Shown here: one piece after another, positions 43,101 to 51,574 of the stretch
Layout of the letters: every line of letters starts with the position of its first letter
How positions within the stretch are numbered: the first letter of the stretch is position 1
Origin: Acidobacteriaceae bacterium
GTDB lineage: Bacteria > Acidobacteriota > Terriglobia > Terriglobales > Acidobacteriaceae
Assembly: GCA_003168355.1 (NCBI GenBank)
Contig: PMSQ01000115.1
Location: 33,257-97,256 of the forward strand
Direction of reading: 5' to 3'
Length of the DNA stretch: 64,000 nucleotides
Notes under the pieces: generated by a model
What the model was told of the DNA's origin: nothing
Seen by the model: the letters and a program-made list of their open reading frames with translations, nothing else
Database searches by the model: none
Program-made: the position numbers and the translations under genes

Positions 43101-45458
43101 ATGGATTCCGGACCGCTGGTGCAGGCCAATACTCCTATTATTCGCGAGATGCCGCCAAGCGCGGACTTGGGGAGAAACATTGGCCCGCGCATTTACCCCG
43201 AACTGCTTTCTCAGGAATCGGCGCTGGGCGAATATATTCGCGTTTTGATGAAACGCAAGTGGACGGTTCTGGCCTGCCTTCTGACCATCTTTTCCCTGGT
43301 CGCCATCGCCAGCCTCCGGATGACGCCCATCTATGAAGCGAGCGGCAGCATTGAAATCAACAAGCCGGATTCCGGTCTGGTCAATTTTAGCAATTCTCCG
43401 ACCTTTAATGTTGACTACTACGATCCCAGCGAACTGGAAACCGAAGTGATGATTCTGCAAAGCGATCTTCTGGCCTTACAGGTTGTAAAGGAACTGGCCC
43501 TCGATCGCCGGCCGGAGTTCGGTGGAAAAACGGCGCCTCTGCCCTCTTCGCTCGATCTGGCTCCCGATCCGCTGCAAGCCGATGCCGGGCGAACCTCTGG
43601 TCTGCTCTCGAGTTTCCGCGGCAATCTGAAAGTGACGCTCTCGCCCAACAGTCACATCATCAAAGTGTCGTTCCGCAGCCCGGACAAGGACTTGACCGCC
43701 AACGTGGTCAACACCTTGATGAGCACCTATACCGAAAACAATTTTAAGTCGCGCTTCGACTCCACCATGCAGGCCTCCGACTGGCTTTCCAAGCAGCTTG
43801 TGGATCTGCAGATGAAAGTGGAGACTTCCCAGGAAAAACTCGTGCGCTACCAGAAGGAGCACGAAATTCTGGGAATCGACGAAAAGCAAAATATAACCAC
43901 TCAGAAACTTGATGAGTTGAACAAAGCGCTGACCACTGCGGAATCCGAGCGCATGGAGAAGGAATCCGTCTACCGCCTGGTTGAGGCCGGAGATGCCGAC
44001 ACCATCGCTTCTGCGGCCAGTGCGCTGGATGCGGCGGGAGCGGGAACACAATCGGGTTCGGGACTGCTGGAAAGCCTCCGCACCAAGGAAGCCGACCTGA
44101 AGATTCAGGCCGCGGATCTCAACACGCAATTTGGGCCGTCCTACCCGAAACTGGCGCAACTGAACAACCAGCTTAAGGAAGTCGAGGCGCAACTTCTCGC
44201 GGAAACCCAGAAGGTCGGGGGCAAGATCCGGGGACAGTACATGGCCGCCCTGCAGCGGGAGAACATGCTGCACGACGCTCTCGAAAAACAGAAGCAGGAG
44301 GCGAACAAGCTCAACGAGAGCGCCATCGAGTACAGTCTGCTGAAGCGGGACCTCGATAGCAATCGCCAGCTCTATGAAGGACTGCTGGAAAAACTGAAGG
44401 AGGCCGGAGTTTCCGCAGGCCTTCGATCCAACAACTTCCGCATTGTCGATGTCGCTCGCTCGCCCACCGCGCCCATCGAGCCGAACATTCCGCGCAACCT
44501 CGCTTTTGCCTTCATGCTGGGCTTGACTTCCGGAGTGGGACTCGCCTTCCTGCTCGAGGGATTGGACAGCACGGTGCGCACCACCGAGCAGGCGCAAATG
44601 ATCTCGGGCCTGCCGCCCCTGGGCATGATCCCGCTGGGATCGAGGACGGCGCGCGAAGGCGCAAGCGCAAAGCGGTTGGTGATTGCCACCTCCAAGGAAG
44701 CGGTGGAATTGATCACGCAAGTGAGACCACAGTCCCAGATGGCGGAATCCTACCGCGCCCTGAGAACGTCGCTTCTATTATCGAACCTTGGAGCACCGCC
44801 CAAGGTGATTATGGTGACCAGCGCGCTCCCTCAGGAGGGAAAAACAACGACCAGCATCAACTGCGCGGTGGTTTTGGCCCAAAAAGGCATCCGTGTGCTG
44901 CTGATCGACGCTGACCTCAGACGGCCGAGCATCCATAAGACGCTGGGCATGGGACCGCGCAGCGGGCTCAGCAATGTTCTGACCGGAAGCGCAACCTTGC
45001 AACAGGCGATCACACGCTCTCCCATCCTGCCCAACCTGGACGTATTGCCTGCCGGGACTCCTCCACCGAATCCGGCTGAGCTGCTGGCCTCCACGAATAT
45101 GCGGGATGTGTTGCAGGAATTGCGTGGGAAGTATGACCACATCGTAGTGGACACCCCTCCCACCCTGTCGGTCACCGACGCGGTTGTGCTCTCGCCACGC
45201 GCCGATGCCATCGTGCTCGTCATCCGTTCCGGACAGACCACCAAGCAGGCGCTGCGCCGCTCCCGTGACATTCTGATGCAGGTCAATGCCAAGGTTTCCG
45301 GCGTGCTGTTGAATGCCGTCGATCTGAGTTCGCCCGATTATTATTACTATTACGAGTATCAGGGCAAGTACGCGCGCTATTACCGCGATGATGCATCGCA
45401 CAATGACGAGGACGATGACTCCGAGGAGAGCGCCGAAGCCTCACCCAATAGCGCGTAA
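43101..45458 (+). CDS. wzc: Polysaccharide co-polymerase / BY-type tyrosine autokinase (Wzc-like)
   Basis: A 785-aa inner-membrane protein controlling chain length and export. A Wzz domain begins near residue 40, TM1 is about 52-72 (WTVLACLLTIFSLVAIASL), a long periplasmic coiled-coil follows (about 230-430), and TM2 is about 470-490. The cytoplasmic BY-kinase has Walker A SALPQEGKTTTS (about 575), Walker A' LLIDADLRRPS (about 602) and Walker B HIVVDTPPT (about 680). The C-terminal tail has a tyrosine cluster (SPDYYYYYEYQGKY, about 740-755) for autophosphorylation, then an acidic Asp/Glu/Ser tail. A GAGGAG site lies just before the ATG. It starts the plus-strand wzc-TPR-wzy unit. Confidence 0.94.
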   Translation: MDSGPLVQANTPIIREMPPSADLGRNIGPRIYPELLSQESALGEYIRVLMKRKWTVLACLLTIFSLVAIASLRMTPIYEASGSIEINKPDSGLVNFSNSPTFNVDYYDPSELETEVMILQSDLLALQVVKELALDRRPEFGGKTAPLPSSLDLAPDPLQADAGRTSGLLSSFRGNLKVTLSPNSHIIKVSFRSPDKDLTANVVNTLMSTYTENNFKSRFDSTMQASDWLSKQLVDLQMKVETSQEKLVRYQKEHEILGIDEKQNITTQKLDELNKALTTAESERMEKESVYRLVEAGDADTIASAASALDAAGAGTQSGSGLLESLRTKEADLKIQAADLNTQFGPSYPKLAQLNNQLKEVEAQLLAETQKVGGKIRGQYMAALQRENMLHDALEKQKQEANKLNESAIEYSLLKRDLDSNRQLYEGLLEKLKEAGVSAGLRSNNFRIVDVARSPTAPIEPNIPRNLAFAFMLGLTSGVGLAFLLEGLDSTVRTTEQAQMISGLPPLGMIPLGSRTAREGASAKRLVIATSKEAVELITQVRPQSQMAESYRALRTSLLLSNLGAPPKVIMVTSALPQEGKTTTSINCAVVLAQKGIRVLLIDADLRRPSIHKTLGMGPRSGLSNVLTGSATLQQAITRSPILPNLDVLPAGTPPPNPAELLASTNMRDVLQELRGKYDHIVVDTPPTLSVTDAVVLSPRADAIVLVIRSGQTTKQALRRSRDILMQVNAKVSGVLLNAVDLSSPDYYYYYEYQGKYARYYRDDASHNDEDDDSEESAEASPNSA

Positions 45459-45502
45459 ACAAGAACTCGGCGTGTTCGCAGTTGCGCTTCCAACGCGACC
45501 CT

Positions 45503-46759
45503 ATGAAAATACTCCTCAATTCTGCCGCGCGGAAAAGACTCGTCATGGGCGTGGCGGCGGCGCTGTGCCTGGTCTATCTTTTTCTGGCAGGTCGGTTGCT
45601 GGTCGCCTCTCTGTTCAGTGAGAGGCCGGAGCTCGCAAGTCTGCAGCGTGCGGTTCGCCTCGACCCTTGGGACGCAGATTACCGCAATCATCTCGGACGC
45701 TACTACGCGCTCGTCGCCCGAGATCCCGGCGCGGCGGTTGAGCCCTACCGAGCCGCCGTGCAACTCGATTCGCATTCGGCCCGTTACTGGTTTGATCTGG
45801 CCTCGGCCTACCAGGTGCTGGGAGACGTTTCAAATCAAACCCTGGCTTTGGAACATGCTATCGAGGCCGACCCCACGACACCAGACGTGGCCTGGGAAGC
45901 CGCGAATTTTTATCTGGTACAGGGCGAAGAGGCGAAGGCTTTGCGCGAATTCCGCGTGGTCTTGGAGAATGAGCCGACGCTGGCCGATCCCGCCATTCAG
46001 TTCTGCTGGCGCATCAATCCGGATGTGGACGCGCTCCTGCGCAACGTCGTCCCTGCCCGTTCCGAAGCCTACCTCGCGTTTCTCACCCTGCTGATGCAGA
46101 AACAGGAAACGGCGGCAACCGCCAAGGTCTGGGCCGCTCTGGTGGCAACACCGCAGACCTTCGAACTCCGCTACGTTTTCGCTTATCTCGAATACCTGTT
46201 TAACCATAAAGATGTGGATCAAGCACGTTTGGTTTGGCAGCAAGCCGCCCCGCGTTTCGGACTTTCCGGCTACTTGCCCTCGGGACGCAATCTGATTGTC
46301 AATGGAGATTTCAGCCTGGATGTCCTTAACGGGGGCTTCGACTGGCAGTATCAGAAACAGCAGAGCGTTACTCTCACACTGGATCCCAGCGATTTTCATG
46401 GCGGCCATCGTTCGCTGCTGATCGCTTTTGATGGGCCGGCAGTGAACGACGCGGGGATTCGTCAGTTCATCGCGGTCCAGCCCAATACTCTCTACGAGTT
46501 CTCTGCGTACTACAAGAATGGAGAATTTGAGGGCGCCGGCGGCCCGCATCTTACCATTCAGGATGCCTACACCCAGGCCATCTTGTACGACAGCGACGAA
46601 TTGAAAGAGGCGGGATTCTGGAAGTCTGCCACCGGCGAATTCACCACCGGGGCCGATACCAGACTGCTGGTGCTGCATGTGCGGCGCCTGCCAGAAGGCA
46701 GTCCAATCCGTGGTAAGCTCTGGGTCGACGATTTCCGCCTGGCGCCAAAGCGGCAGTAA
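45503..46759 (+). CDS. TPR-containing membrane-anchored protein of EPS locus
   Basis: About 418 aa. One N-terminal membrane anchor (about 15-37, GVAAALCLVYLFLAGRLLV) is followed by tetratricopeptide-like helical repeats (about 45-230: LASLQRAVRLDPWDADYRNHLG, ARYWFDLASAYQVLG, ALREFRVVLENEPTL). The C-terminal half (about 265-418) is a beta-rich, carbohydrate-binding-like domain with NLIVNGDFSLDVLNGGFDW and LYEFSAYYKNGEF. Such proteins are found beside Wzy/Wzc genes and may organise the export complex; the exact role is unknown. ATG 45503 is preferred over an in-frame TTG at 45482. It lies between wzc and wzy with gaps of 44 and 27 bases. Confidence 0.8.
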   Translation: MKILLNSAARKRLVMGVAAALCLVYLFLAGRLLVASLFSERPELASLQRAVRLDPWDADYRNHLGRYYALVARDPGAAVEPYRAAVQLDSHSARYWFDLASAYQVLGDVSNQTLALEHAIEADPTTPDVAWEAANFYLVQGEEAKALREFRVVLENEPTLADPAIQFCWRINPDVDALLRNVVPARSEAYLAFLTLLMQKQETAATAKVWAALVATPQTFELRYVFAYLEYLFNHKDVDQARLVWQQAAPRFGLSGYLPSGRNLIVNGDFSLDVLNGGFDWQYQKQQSVTLTLDPSDFHGGHRSLLIAFDGPAVNDAGIRQFIAVQPNTLYEFSAYYKNGEFEGAGGPHLTIQDAYTQAILYDSDELKEAGFWKSATGEFTTGADTRLLVLHVRRLPEGSPIRGKLWVDDFRLAPKRQ

Positions 46760-46786
46760 CTCCTCGAATGGGATGCATTCGTTCTC

Positions 46787-48157
46787 ATGAGCGCGACCCG
46801 CATTACCGCAATCGATCGCCGCGAACGCTCGGCGCAAGCCGATACAGTCCTGCTGTACGGCATCTTCGGTCTCCTCCTGTTTGGACCGGTCGCCTTCGGT
46901 GCGGTGGAACCATGGTCGATCTTCGTGATGGAGGCAGGCGCCGCAATCTTGTTTCTGCTGTGGATCGGCAAGCAGGTCCTGGATGGCGAAATAAAGGTCA
47001 GGTGGAATCCCCTGTTCCTTCCCATGGGAATCTTCGGCCTGCTCATCGTTTCGCAGCTCGTCTTCCGTGTGACGGCGTATCCGCACGACACCGTGTCTGT
47101 CGCGCTTCTGTACTTCGCCTATGCCATGCTCTGTTTCCTCGCGACACATACACTGCTTCGCGGGGTCCAAGCGCGCAGCCTCACACTCATTTTCTCGGTG
47201 TACGGAGCCGCTCTCGCCGGCTTCGCATTGCTCCAGGGTATTTCTTCGAACGGCAAGCTGTACTGGATCCGGCAGCCTCGCATGGGAGGCTGGATTTATG
47301 GGCCCTACGTAAATCACAACCATTACGCGGGCCTGATGGAAATGCTTGTGCCCGTTCCGCTGATTTTGTCACTGACGCGACTGGCTCCCGCAAAAGTCCG
47401 CACCGCAGCCGCAGCCACGGCCGCCGTCATGGTCGGGACCATTTTTCTCTCCGGATCGCGCGGCGGTATGCTGGCGATTGTGGTTGAGCTTGTCATCCTG
47501 GCGGCGTTGCTGGTCAAGCAGAAACGCGGCTTGCGCACCGCCATCGGGATTGGTGTGTTTTTGGCAATTGTGATCGGACTGCTGGTCTGGGTCGGCGGCC
47601 CCGAACTCAGCAAACGAATCGCCACCGCGGGGCCCGGGCACTCCGAACTCTCCGGCGACATTCGCTCCTATATCAACCGGGACGGCTTGCGCATGTTCCT
47701 GAAGAAGCCCGTCCTGGGTTGGGGCTTGGGAACCTTCCCCATTGTCTATCCTCAGTTCCGCACCTTCTACACCAATTTCTTCGTGAATGAAGCGCACAAC
47801 GATTACCTGCAATTGCTGGTAGAAATGGGACTGCTGGGGTTTGCCACCATGGTCTGGTTTGTGGTGACGCTTTACAGCAGAGGTATCAAGAAGATCGGGA
47901 ACTGGACCGGGGAGATAAGCGGCGCGATGACTTTGGCCTGTCTGCTCGGCATAAGCGGCATCCTGGTACACAGCGCGGTTGACTTCAACCTGCAGATTCC
48001 CGCCAACGCCGCGCTGTTCTATGTACTATGCACGGTCGCAGCCTCCGAGCCTTTCACGAAACCCGTTCGCAAACGCCGCGCCGTGCGCAGCAAGGCCTCG
48101 GAAGAAGAGACATTGGCCCCGCCGGAATCAGTGCATCAACCCGCTACGAACTTCTGA
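46787..48157 (+). CDS. O-antigen polymerase/ligase family protein (Wzy_C)
   Basis: A 456-aa polytopic membrane protein with about 10-12 hydrophobic segments. The Wzy_C domain shows IFLSGSRGGMLAI, a large periplasmic loop with NHNHYAG, GWGLGTFPIVYP and VNEAHNDYLQLLVEMGLLG, and HSAVDFNLQIPANA near the end. It either polymerises lipid-linked repeat units (Wzy) or ligates polymer to an acceptor; in a Wzx/Wzc-containing locus Wzy is more likely. The C-terminal tail (about 425-456) is soluble and basic. It ends 16 bases before a strong bidirectional hairpin. Confidence 0.9.
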   Translation: MSATRITAIDRRERSAQADTVLLYGIFGLLLFGPVAFGAVEPWSIFVMEAGAAILFLLWIGKQVLDGEIKVRWNPLFLPMGIFGLLIVSQLVFRVTAYPHDTVSVALLYFAYAMLCFLATHTLLRGVQARSLTLIFSVYGAALAGFALLQGISSNGKLYWIRQPRMGGWIYGPYVNHNHYAGLMEMLVPVPLILSLTRLAPAKVRTAAAATAAVMVGTIFLSGSRGGMLAIVVELVILAALLVKQKRGLRTAIGIGVFLAIVIGLLVWVGGPELSKRIATAGPGHSELSGDIRSYINRDGLRMFLKKPVLGWGLGTFPIVYPQFRTFYTNFFVNEAHNDYLQLLVEMGLLGFATMVWFVVTLYSRGIKKIGNWTGEISGAMTLACLLGISGILVHSAVDFNLQIPANAALFYVLCTVAASEPFTKPVRKRRAVRSKASEEETLAPPESVHQPATNF

Positions 48158-48173
48158 AACCAAACACTACTCC

Positions 48174-48216
48174 AAGAGATCAGGCCGTCCGGCGATGCCG
48201 AACGGCCTGATCTCTT
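48174..48216. terminator. Strong bidirectional transcription terminator hairpin
   Basis: A perfect 15-bp stem (48174-48188 with 48202-48216) capped by an inner CGGC/GCCG pairing. It lies between the convergent wzy-like and FecR-like genes. No long T-run follows on either strand. Confidence 0.8.
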
Positions 48217-48269
48217 GTTGAGGAATGCTGTGTCCTTGGCTTATTTGAACTGGTTCACTTGAACCTGGC

Positions 48270-48950
48270 CTACTGAGGCTGTGACGGACTGACCGGGTTG
48301 TCGGTCCTAGTGAGGACCCAGATGGTCACTCCGGCGATTGCTGCCGTCCCAATCCCAATAGCAACAGGAGAGGTGAGAATACCGCCTCCGGCTGCCGGAG
48401 CGGCGCCGTCGGCACGCTTCTTATTTTTCTTCTTGTCCTTGTCCGTCGACTGATCGGATGTTTGCTCGTCCCGCGTGGTCTGCTGGCCCTGGGCCAAAGT
48501 GACTGTGCCGTTGTCGTCGGTGACGCTCAGGTCTCCCTTGAGCGCGGCGATCTTCACCGTGCCATCCGTATCGGTTACGTTAAATTCCGTCCAGGCATTG
48601 GATACGGGAGCCACGCGCACATCCCCGGCGGTGGTTGCCACACCCTTGGACGTAGAAACGGAAACGCCCCCGTGTTCAACCTTCAATGAGGCACCTTCGA
48701 ATTGCACAAGAGATTCGCCGAGAACCGTAATGCTCGAGCCGGGGGCGTTGATATTGGCCGCGGAATCCGACCGGGTCTGGACCAGATCACCGGTAAAGAT
48801 AGCCGAGGAGGTAGGGACGTGGGCGCCGTTCAACCAGGTAGCTCCGTGGGTATAAAGCATGGCCGCGCCGGAATCGGCGGCCAACAGCGAACCAGGGAAA
48901 ATCGCGAGTAGCACGCAACTTACCATCTTTCGGAAAGCAGACATGCCCAT
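48270..48950 (-). CDS. FecR-like secreted/membrane protein of unknown function
   Basis: A 226-aa protein with a signal peptide (about 1-24, ending LLAAD), a beta-rich FecR-like domain (about 30-145: SAIFTGDLVQTRSDSAANI, SSITVLGESLVQFEG, WTEFNVTDTDGTVKIAALKG), a charged linker of DKDKKKNKKR type (about 170-180) and a C-terminal hydrophobic segment (about 195-215, SPVAIGIGTAAIAGVTIWVL). FecR domains sense or bind in the periplasm; here no partner sigma factor is adjacent. ATG 48950 has GGAG about six bases upstream. It may be an accessory surface protein of the polysaccharide system, but that is only contextual. Confidence 0.75.
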   Translation of the reverse strand: MGMSAFRKMVSCVLLAIFPGSLLAADSGAAMLYTHGATWLNGAHVPTSSAIFTGDLVQTRSDSAANINAPGSSITVLGESLVQFEGASLKVEHGGVSVSTSKGVATTAGDVRVAPVSNAWTEFNVTDTDGTVKIAALKGDLSVTDDNGTVTLAQGQQTTRDEQTSDQSTDKDKKKNKKRADGAAPAAGGGILTSPVAIGIGTAAIAGVTIWVLTRTDNPVSPSQPQ

Positions 48951-49087
48951 CCCACGCTCCGTTAATAACTAAGTTGATGACGTTAACGCATCGTACCCTC
49001 CAAAGTTCTTGTCAGTCAATGCCTTTTGTGCTTGCAGACGCGCTTAGCAGTGGAAAACTTTTTAATGATGCGCGGCGTAAAGCGGCC

Positions 49088-49684
49088 TCAACGCCACTGG
49101 TCAACCAACTTCCACCAGAGCAAGCGCAGCCATTCGTCTACAAAGGTTTTCGCCCACTGGCGATGCTGCCACCACCGCGCTCCAAAGTACGAGTCGTCAC
49201 GGGCAGCGGCTACCGAGAATTTGCGTGCAGGGAGCTCATGGCGGAAAATGTCGAGAGCGCGCCGCGTATGGTAGTCCGAGGTCACGATCAGCACACTCTT
49301 GGCGCCTTCGCGCTCCAGGCATCTCTCGGCATCTTTTGACTCCTCCTTGGTCGATAATCCTTCGATCGGACAAATGCTGACCGACGCTGCCTGCTGCAAG
49401 TTCTGGATATACTTCTGTGCCAACTCTACCTGGCTGAACTCGTAGACCTTCGCGCCTGCAGGCACATTGATGACGACCCGCCGTCCGTATCCTTGCGCCA
49501 GAAGTTCCAGAGCGCGCCGCGGACGCCGTTCCGTTTCCCCTGCCAGCACCAGGATCACATCCGACGGCCGCGGCGCATCCACCAATAGAAAGCTACCGGC
49601 TCTCGCCGCCAGACCCACCGACAATCCTGCGAGTAATGCGAAGGCCACGAACCACGCGTATTTGCTGGTGCCCGGTCTCCTCAT
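49088..49684 (-). CDS. YdcF/SanA-like DUF218 membrane protein
   Basis: A 198-aa protein with one N-terminal membrane segment (about 10-32, YAWFVAFALLAGLSVGLAARA) and a DUF218 domain: DVILVLAGETERRPRRALELL (about 41-60), VVINVPAG, CPIEGLSTKEES, VLIVTSDYHTRRALDIF. The family is linked to envelope biogenesis and polysaccharide metabolism, but no defined reaction is known. The YHTRR motif near 140 and the VLAGE motif are the conserved active-site-like residues. It diverges from the UDP-sugar dehydrogenase gene 133 bases away. Confidence 0.85.
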   Translation of the reverse strand: MRRPGTSKYAWFVAFALLAGLSVGLAARAGSFLLVDAPRPSDVILVLAGETERRPRRALELLAQGYGRRVVINVPAGAKVYEFSQVELAQKYIQNLQQAASVSICPIEGLSTKEESKDAERCLEREGAKSVLIVTSDYHTRRALDIFRHELPARKFSVAAARDDSYFGARWWQHRQWAKTFVDEWLRLLWWKLVDQWR

Positions 49685-49762
49685 AAATTCCCAACCGCGG
49701 AAGGTAGACTCAAATTCAGCAGCACTTGGTCGCGCTCCCCCACCGCATACCTCACTGGGAGA

Positions 49763-49771
49763 TGCTAGAAT
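49763..49771 (+). promoter_or_regulatory. Possible extended -10 promoter for the UDP-sugar dehydrogenase
   Basis: TGCTAGAAT (TAGAAT at 49766-49771), 46 bases before the ATG at 49818. It is identical to the -10 region of the wzc promoter; no good -35 is seen. Confidence 0.4.
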
Positions 49772-49817
49772 CGAAAGCGAAACTCACTACTCCCAGAAGA
49801 GATTAACTGTCGCGACG

Positions 49818-51176
49818 ATGACGAATCACTCTGCCGCAAATCGTTCTCCCGATCAGCTCAAGAACAAGATCCAGCAGCGCCAGGCCCGCATCGGCATTAT
49901 CGGCCTCGGTTATGTAGGACTACCGTTGGCCCTGCTGTTCAGCGAACAGAAGTTTGCCGTCACCGGCTTCGACATCGATCAGCGCAAGGTCGATACCCTC
50001 GCTCAAGGCGGCTCCTACATTTACCGCATCAGCGCGGAAGAAATCCAGAAAGCCAAGGCGCAAGGTTTTTCCGCCACGTCCGACTACGCCAAGCTGGTGG
50101 AGATGGACGCTGTGATCATCTGCGTCCCCACCCCTCTCAACCAATATCACGAACCCGACCTAAGCTACATCACCGACACCACACACGCCATTGCTCCCCA
50201 TCTGCAGGCCGGCCAGTTGGTAGTGCTTGAGAGTACAACCTACCCGGGCACCACGGAAGAAGTCATGGTGCCGATTCTCGAGAAGGAGAACAAGAACGGG
50301 CTGAAGGCTGCACGTGGCGCTTCCCATGCCGGGAAGGAATTCTTTGTGGCCTTTTCGCCGGAGCGTGAGGACCCGGGTAACACCACCGTGGCGCGCCGCG
50401 ATATCCCGAAGGTGGTGGGAGGAGTCAATCCGCAGGCTTCGGAACTGGCTGGCGCTCTGTACGGTTCCATTTTCACGCGCACGGTTCCCGTCTCATCGCC
50501 AGCCGCGGCCGAGATGACGAAGCTGCTCGAAAATATCTACCGCTGCGTCAACATTGCCTTGGTCAACGAATTGAAGCTGCTCTGCCTGCGCATGGGAATC
50601 GACATCTGGGAGGTTATCGAGGCCGCCTCCACCAAACCATTCGGCTTTCATCCCTTTTACCCCGGCCCCGGCCTGGGTGGACACTGCATTCCAATCGATC
50701 CCTTCTACCTGTCGTGGAAGGCCAAGGAATGGGACTTCCGCACTCGCTTTATTGAGCTGGCGGGAGAGATCAACAACAACATGCCCTATCACGTGATGGC
50801 CTCCGTCGGTGGGGCGCTGAATGGTCACAAGAAATCAGTGAACGGGTCGCGAGTCCTGATCTTGGGTGTCGCGTACAAAAGAGATATCGATGATCTGCGC
50901 GAGTCCCCGGCCCTCACCATCATCGAACTGCTGCAAAAAGAAGGCGCCCAGGTCAGCTACCACGATCCCTACTTCCCTTTCATCGGAAAAGGGCGCAAGT
51001 ACGATTTACAGATGAAGCGCTCGGAACTGGAAAAACTGGGGCAGTACGATTGCATCGTGATCGTTACCGACCACTCCGATTACGACTACAAGAAGATCGT
51101 CGGGGAGGCGCAGTTGGTCGTGGATACCCGCAACGCAACCAAGGGAATTGACAGTCCCAAAGTAGTCCGCTGCTAG
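49818..51176 (+). CDS. UDP-N-acetylhexosamine 6-dehydrogenase (WbpA/WecC-like)
   Basis: A 452-aa NAD-dependent nucleotide-sugar dehydrogenase. The N-terminal Rossmann motif is IGIIGLGYVGLPLALLF, followed by VIICVPTPLNQYHEPDLS and VVLESTTYPGTTEEV. The catalytic cysteine lies in GGHCIPIDPFYLSWKA, and the C-terminal UDP-binding domain has VLILGVAYKRDIDDLRESPAL. The spacing and the STTYPGTTEE motif favour the WbpA/WecC branch (UDP-GlcNAc or UDP-ManNAc to the uronic acid) over UDP-glucose dehydrogenase. A uronic acid product would suit the amidotransferases in the locus. ATG 49818 is chosen at MTNHSAAN; the frame extends upstream through non-coding sequence. Confidence 0.92.
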   Translation: MTNHSAANRSPDQLKNKIQQRQARIGIIGLGYVGLPLALLFSEQKFAVTGFDIDQRKVDTLAQGGSYIYRISAEEIQKAKAQGFSATSDYAKLVEMDAVIICVPTPLNQYHEPDLSYITDTTHAIAPHLQAGQLVVLESTTYPGTTEEVMVPILEKENKNGLKAARGASHAGKEFFVAFSPEREDPGNTTVARRDIPKVVGGVNPQASELAGALYGSIFTRTVPVSSPAAAEMTKLLENIYRCVNIALVNELKLLCLRMGIDIWEVIEAASTKPFGFHPFYPGPGLGGHCIPIDPFYLSWKAKEWDFRTRFIELAGEINNNMPYHVMASVGGALNGHKKSVNGSRVLILGVAYKRDIDDLRESPALTIIELLQKEGAQVSYHDPYFPFIGKGRKYDLQMKRSELEKLGQYDCIVIVTDHSDYDYKKIVGEAQLVVDTRNATKGIDSPKVVRC

Positions 51177-51574
51177 CCAGAAGTGCAGACGAGAGTGTGT
51201 GTGGCTAGATGATTGCTAGTTGTTGGTCCGTCAGGGTCGCAAAATTTCGCCGCCCGCTTCGACTTTGCGGCGGTTTGAGGGCTAGGGCGGTACCGGAAGT
51301 AGAAGTAGAAGTGCCAGAAGTAAAAGTCTCGCACAGGGTGTAATTTTTTGCTCTTTCGCCCTGGGCTCGCGGTGGCCGGGGGCAGAGCAGTCCTAAGTAA
51401 TTGAAAGATCAACCCGATAGGCTTCCAAAGTCGCCGGCGGAATGGCCTTTGCCGTGCAGATTTTGGTAGTAGACTGAAGTTTGGTCGACCTTTGCAGCCC
51501 CTCAGGACAGCCGCGCTGCAGCGGGCGGAGAAACTTTCCACCCCTATCACGTGTTTTGACAAGGAGACGAGCAA
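51177..51574. other. Intergenic region upstream of tonB-like gene
   Basis: 398 bases. It has a GAAGTA-rich short repeat stretch near 51295-51330 and a weak promoter-like pair TTGCCG (51449-51454) and TAGACT (51470-51475, 15-base spacing) before the tonB-like gene. A minus-strand open frame here lacks any recognisable protein features. Confidence 0.6.

Noticed and set aside
43476..44720. 414-codon minus-strand frame inside wzc
   Set aside because: Shadow of the tyrosine kinase gene; no recognisable motif.
45830..47323. 497-codon minus-strand frame across the TPR and O-antigen polymerase genes
   Set aside because: It spans two genuine plus-strand genes and their gap, and shows no protein features.
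51287..51330. GAAGTA-rich stretch as a regulatory array
   Set aside because: Irregular, short and in a gap without a supporting partner; most likely low complexity.
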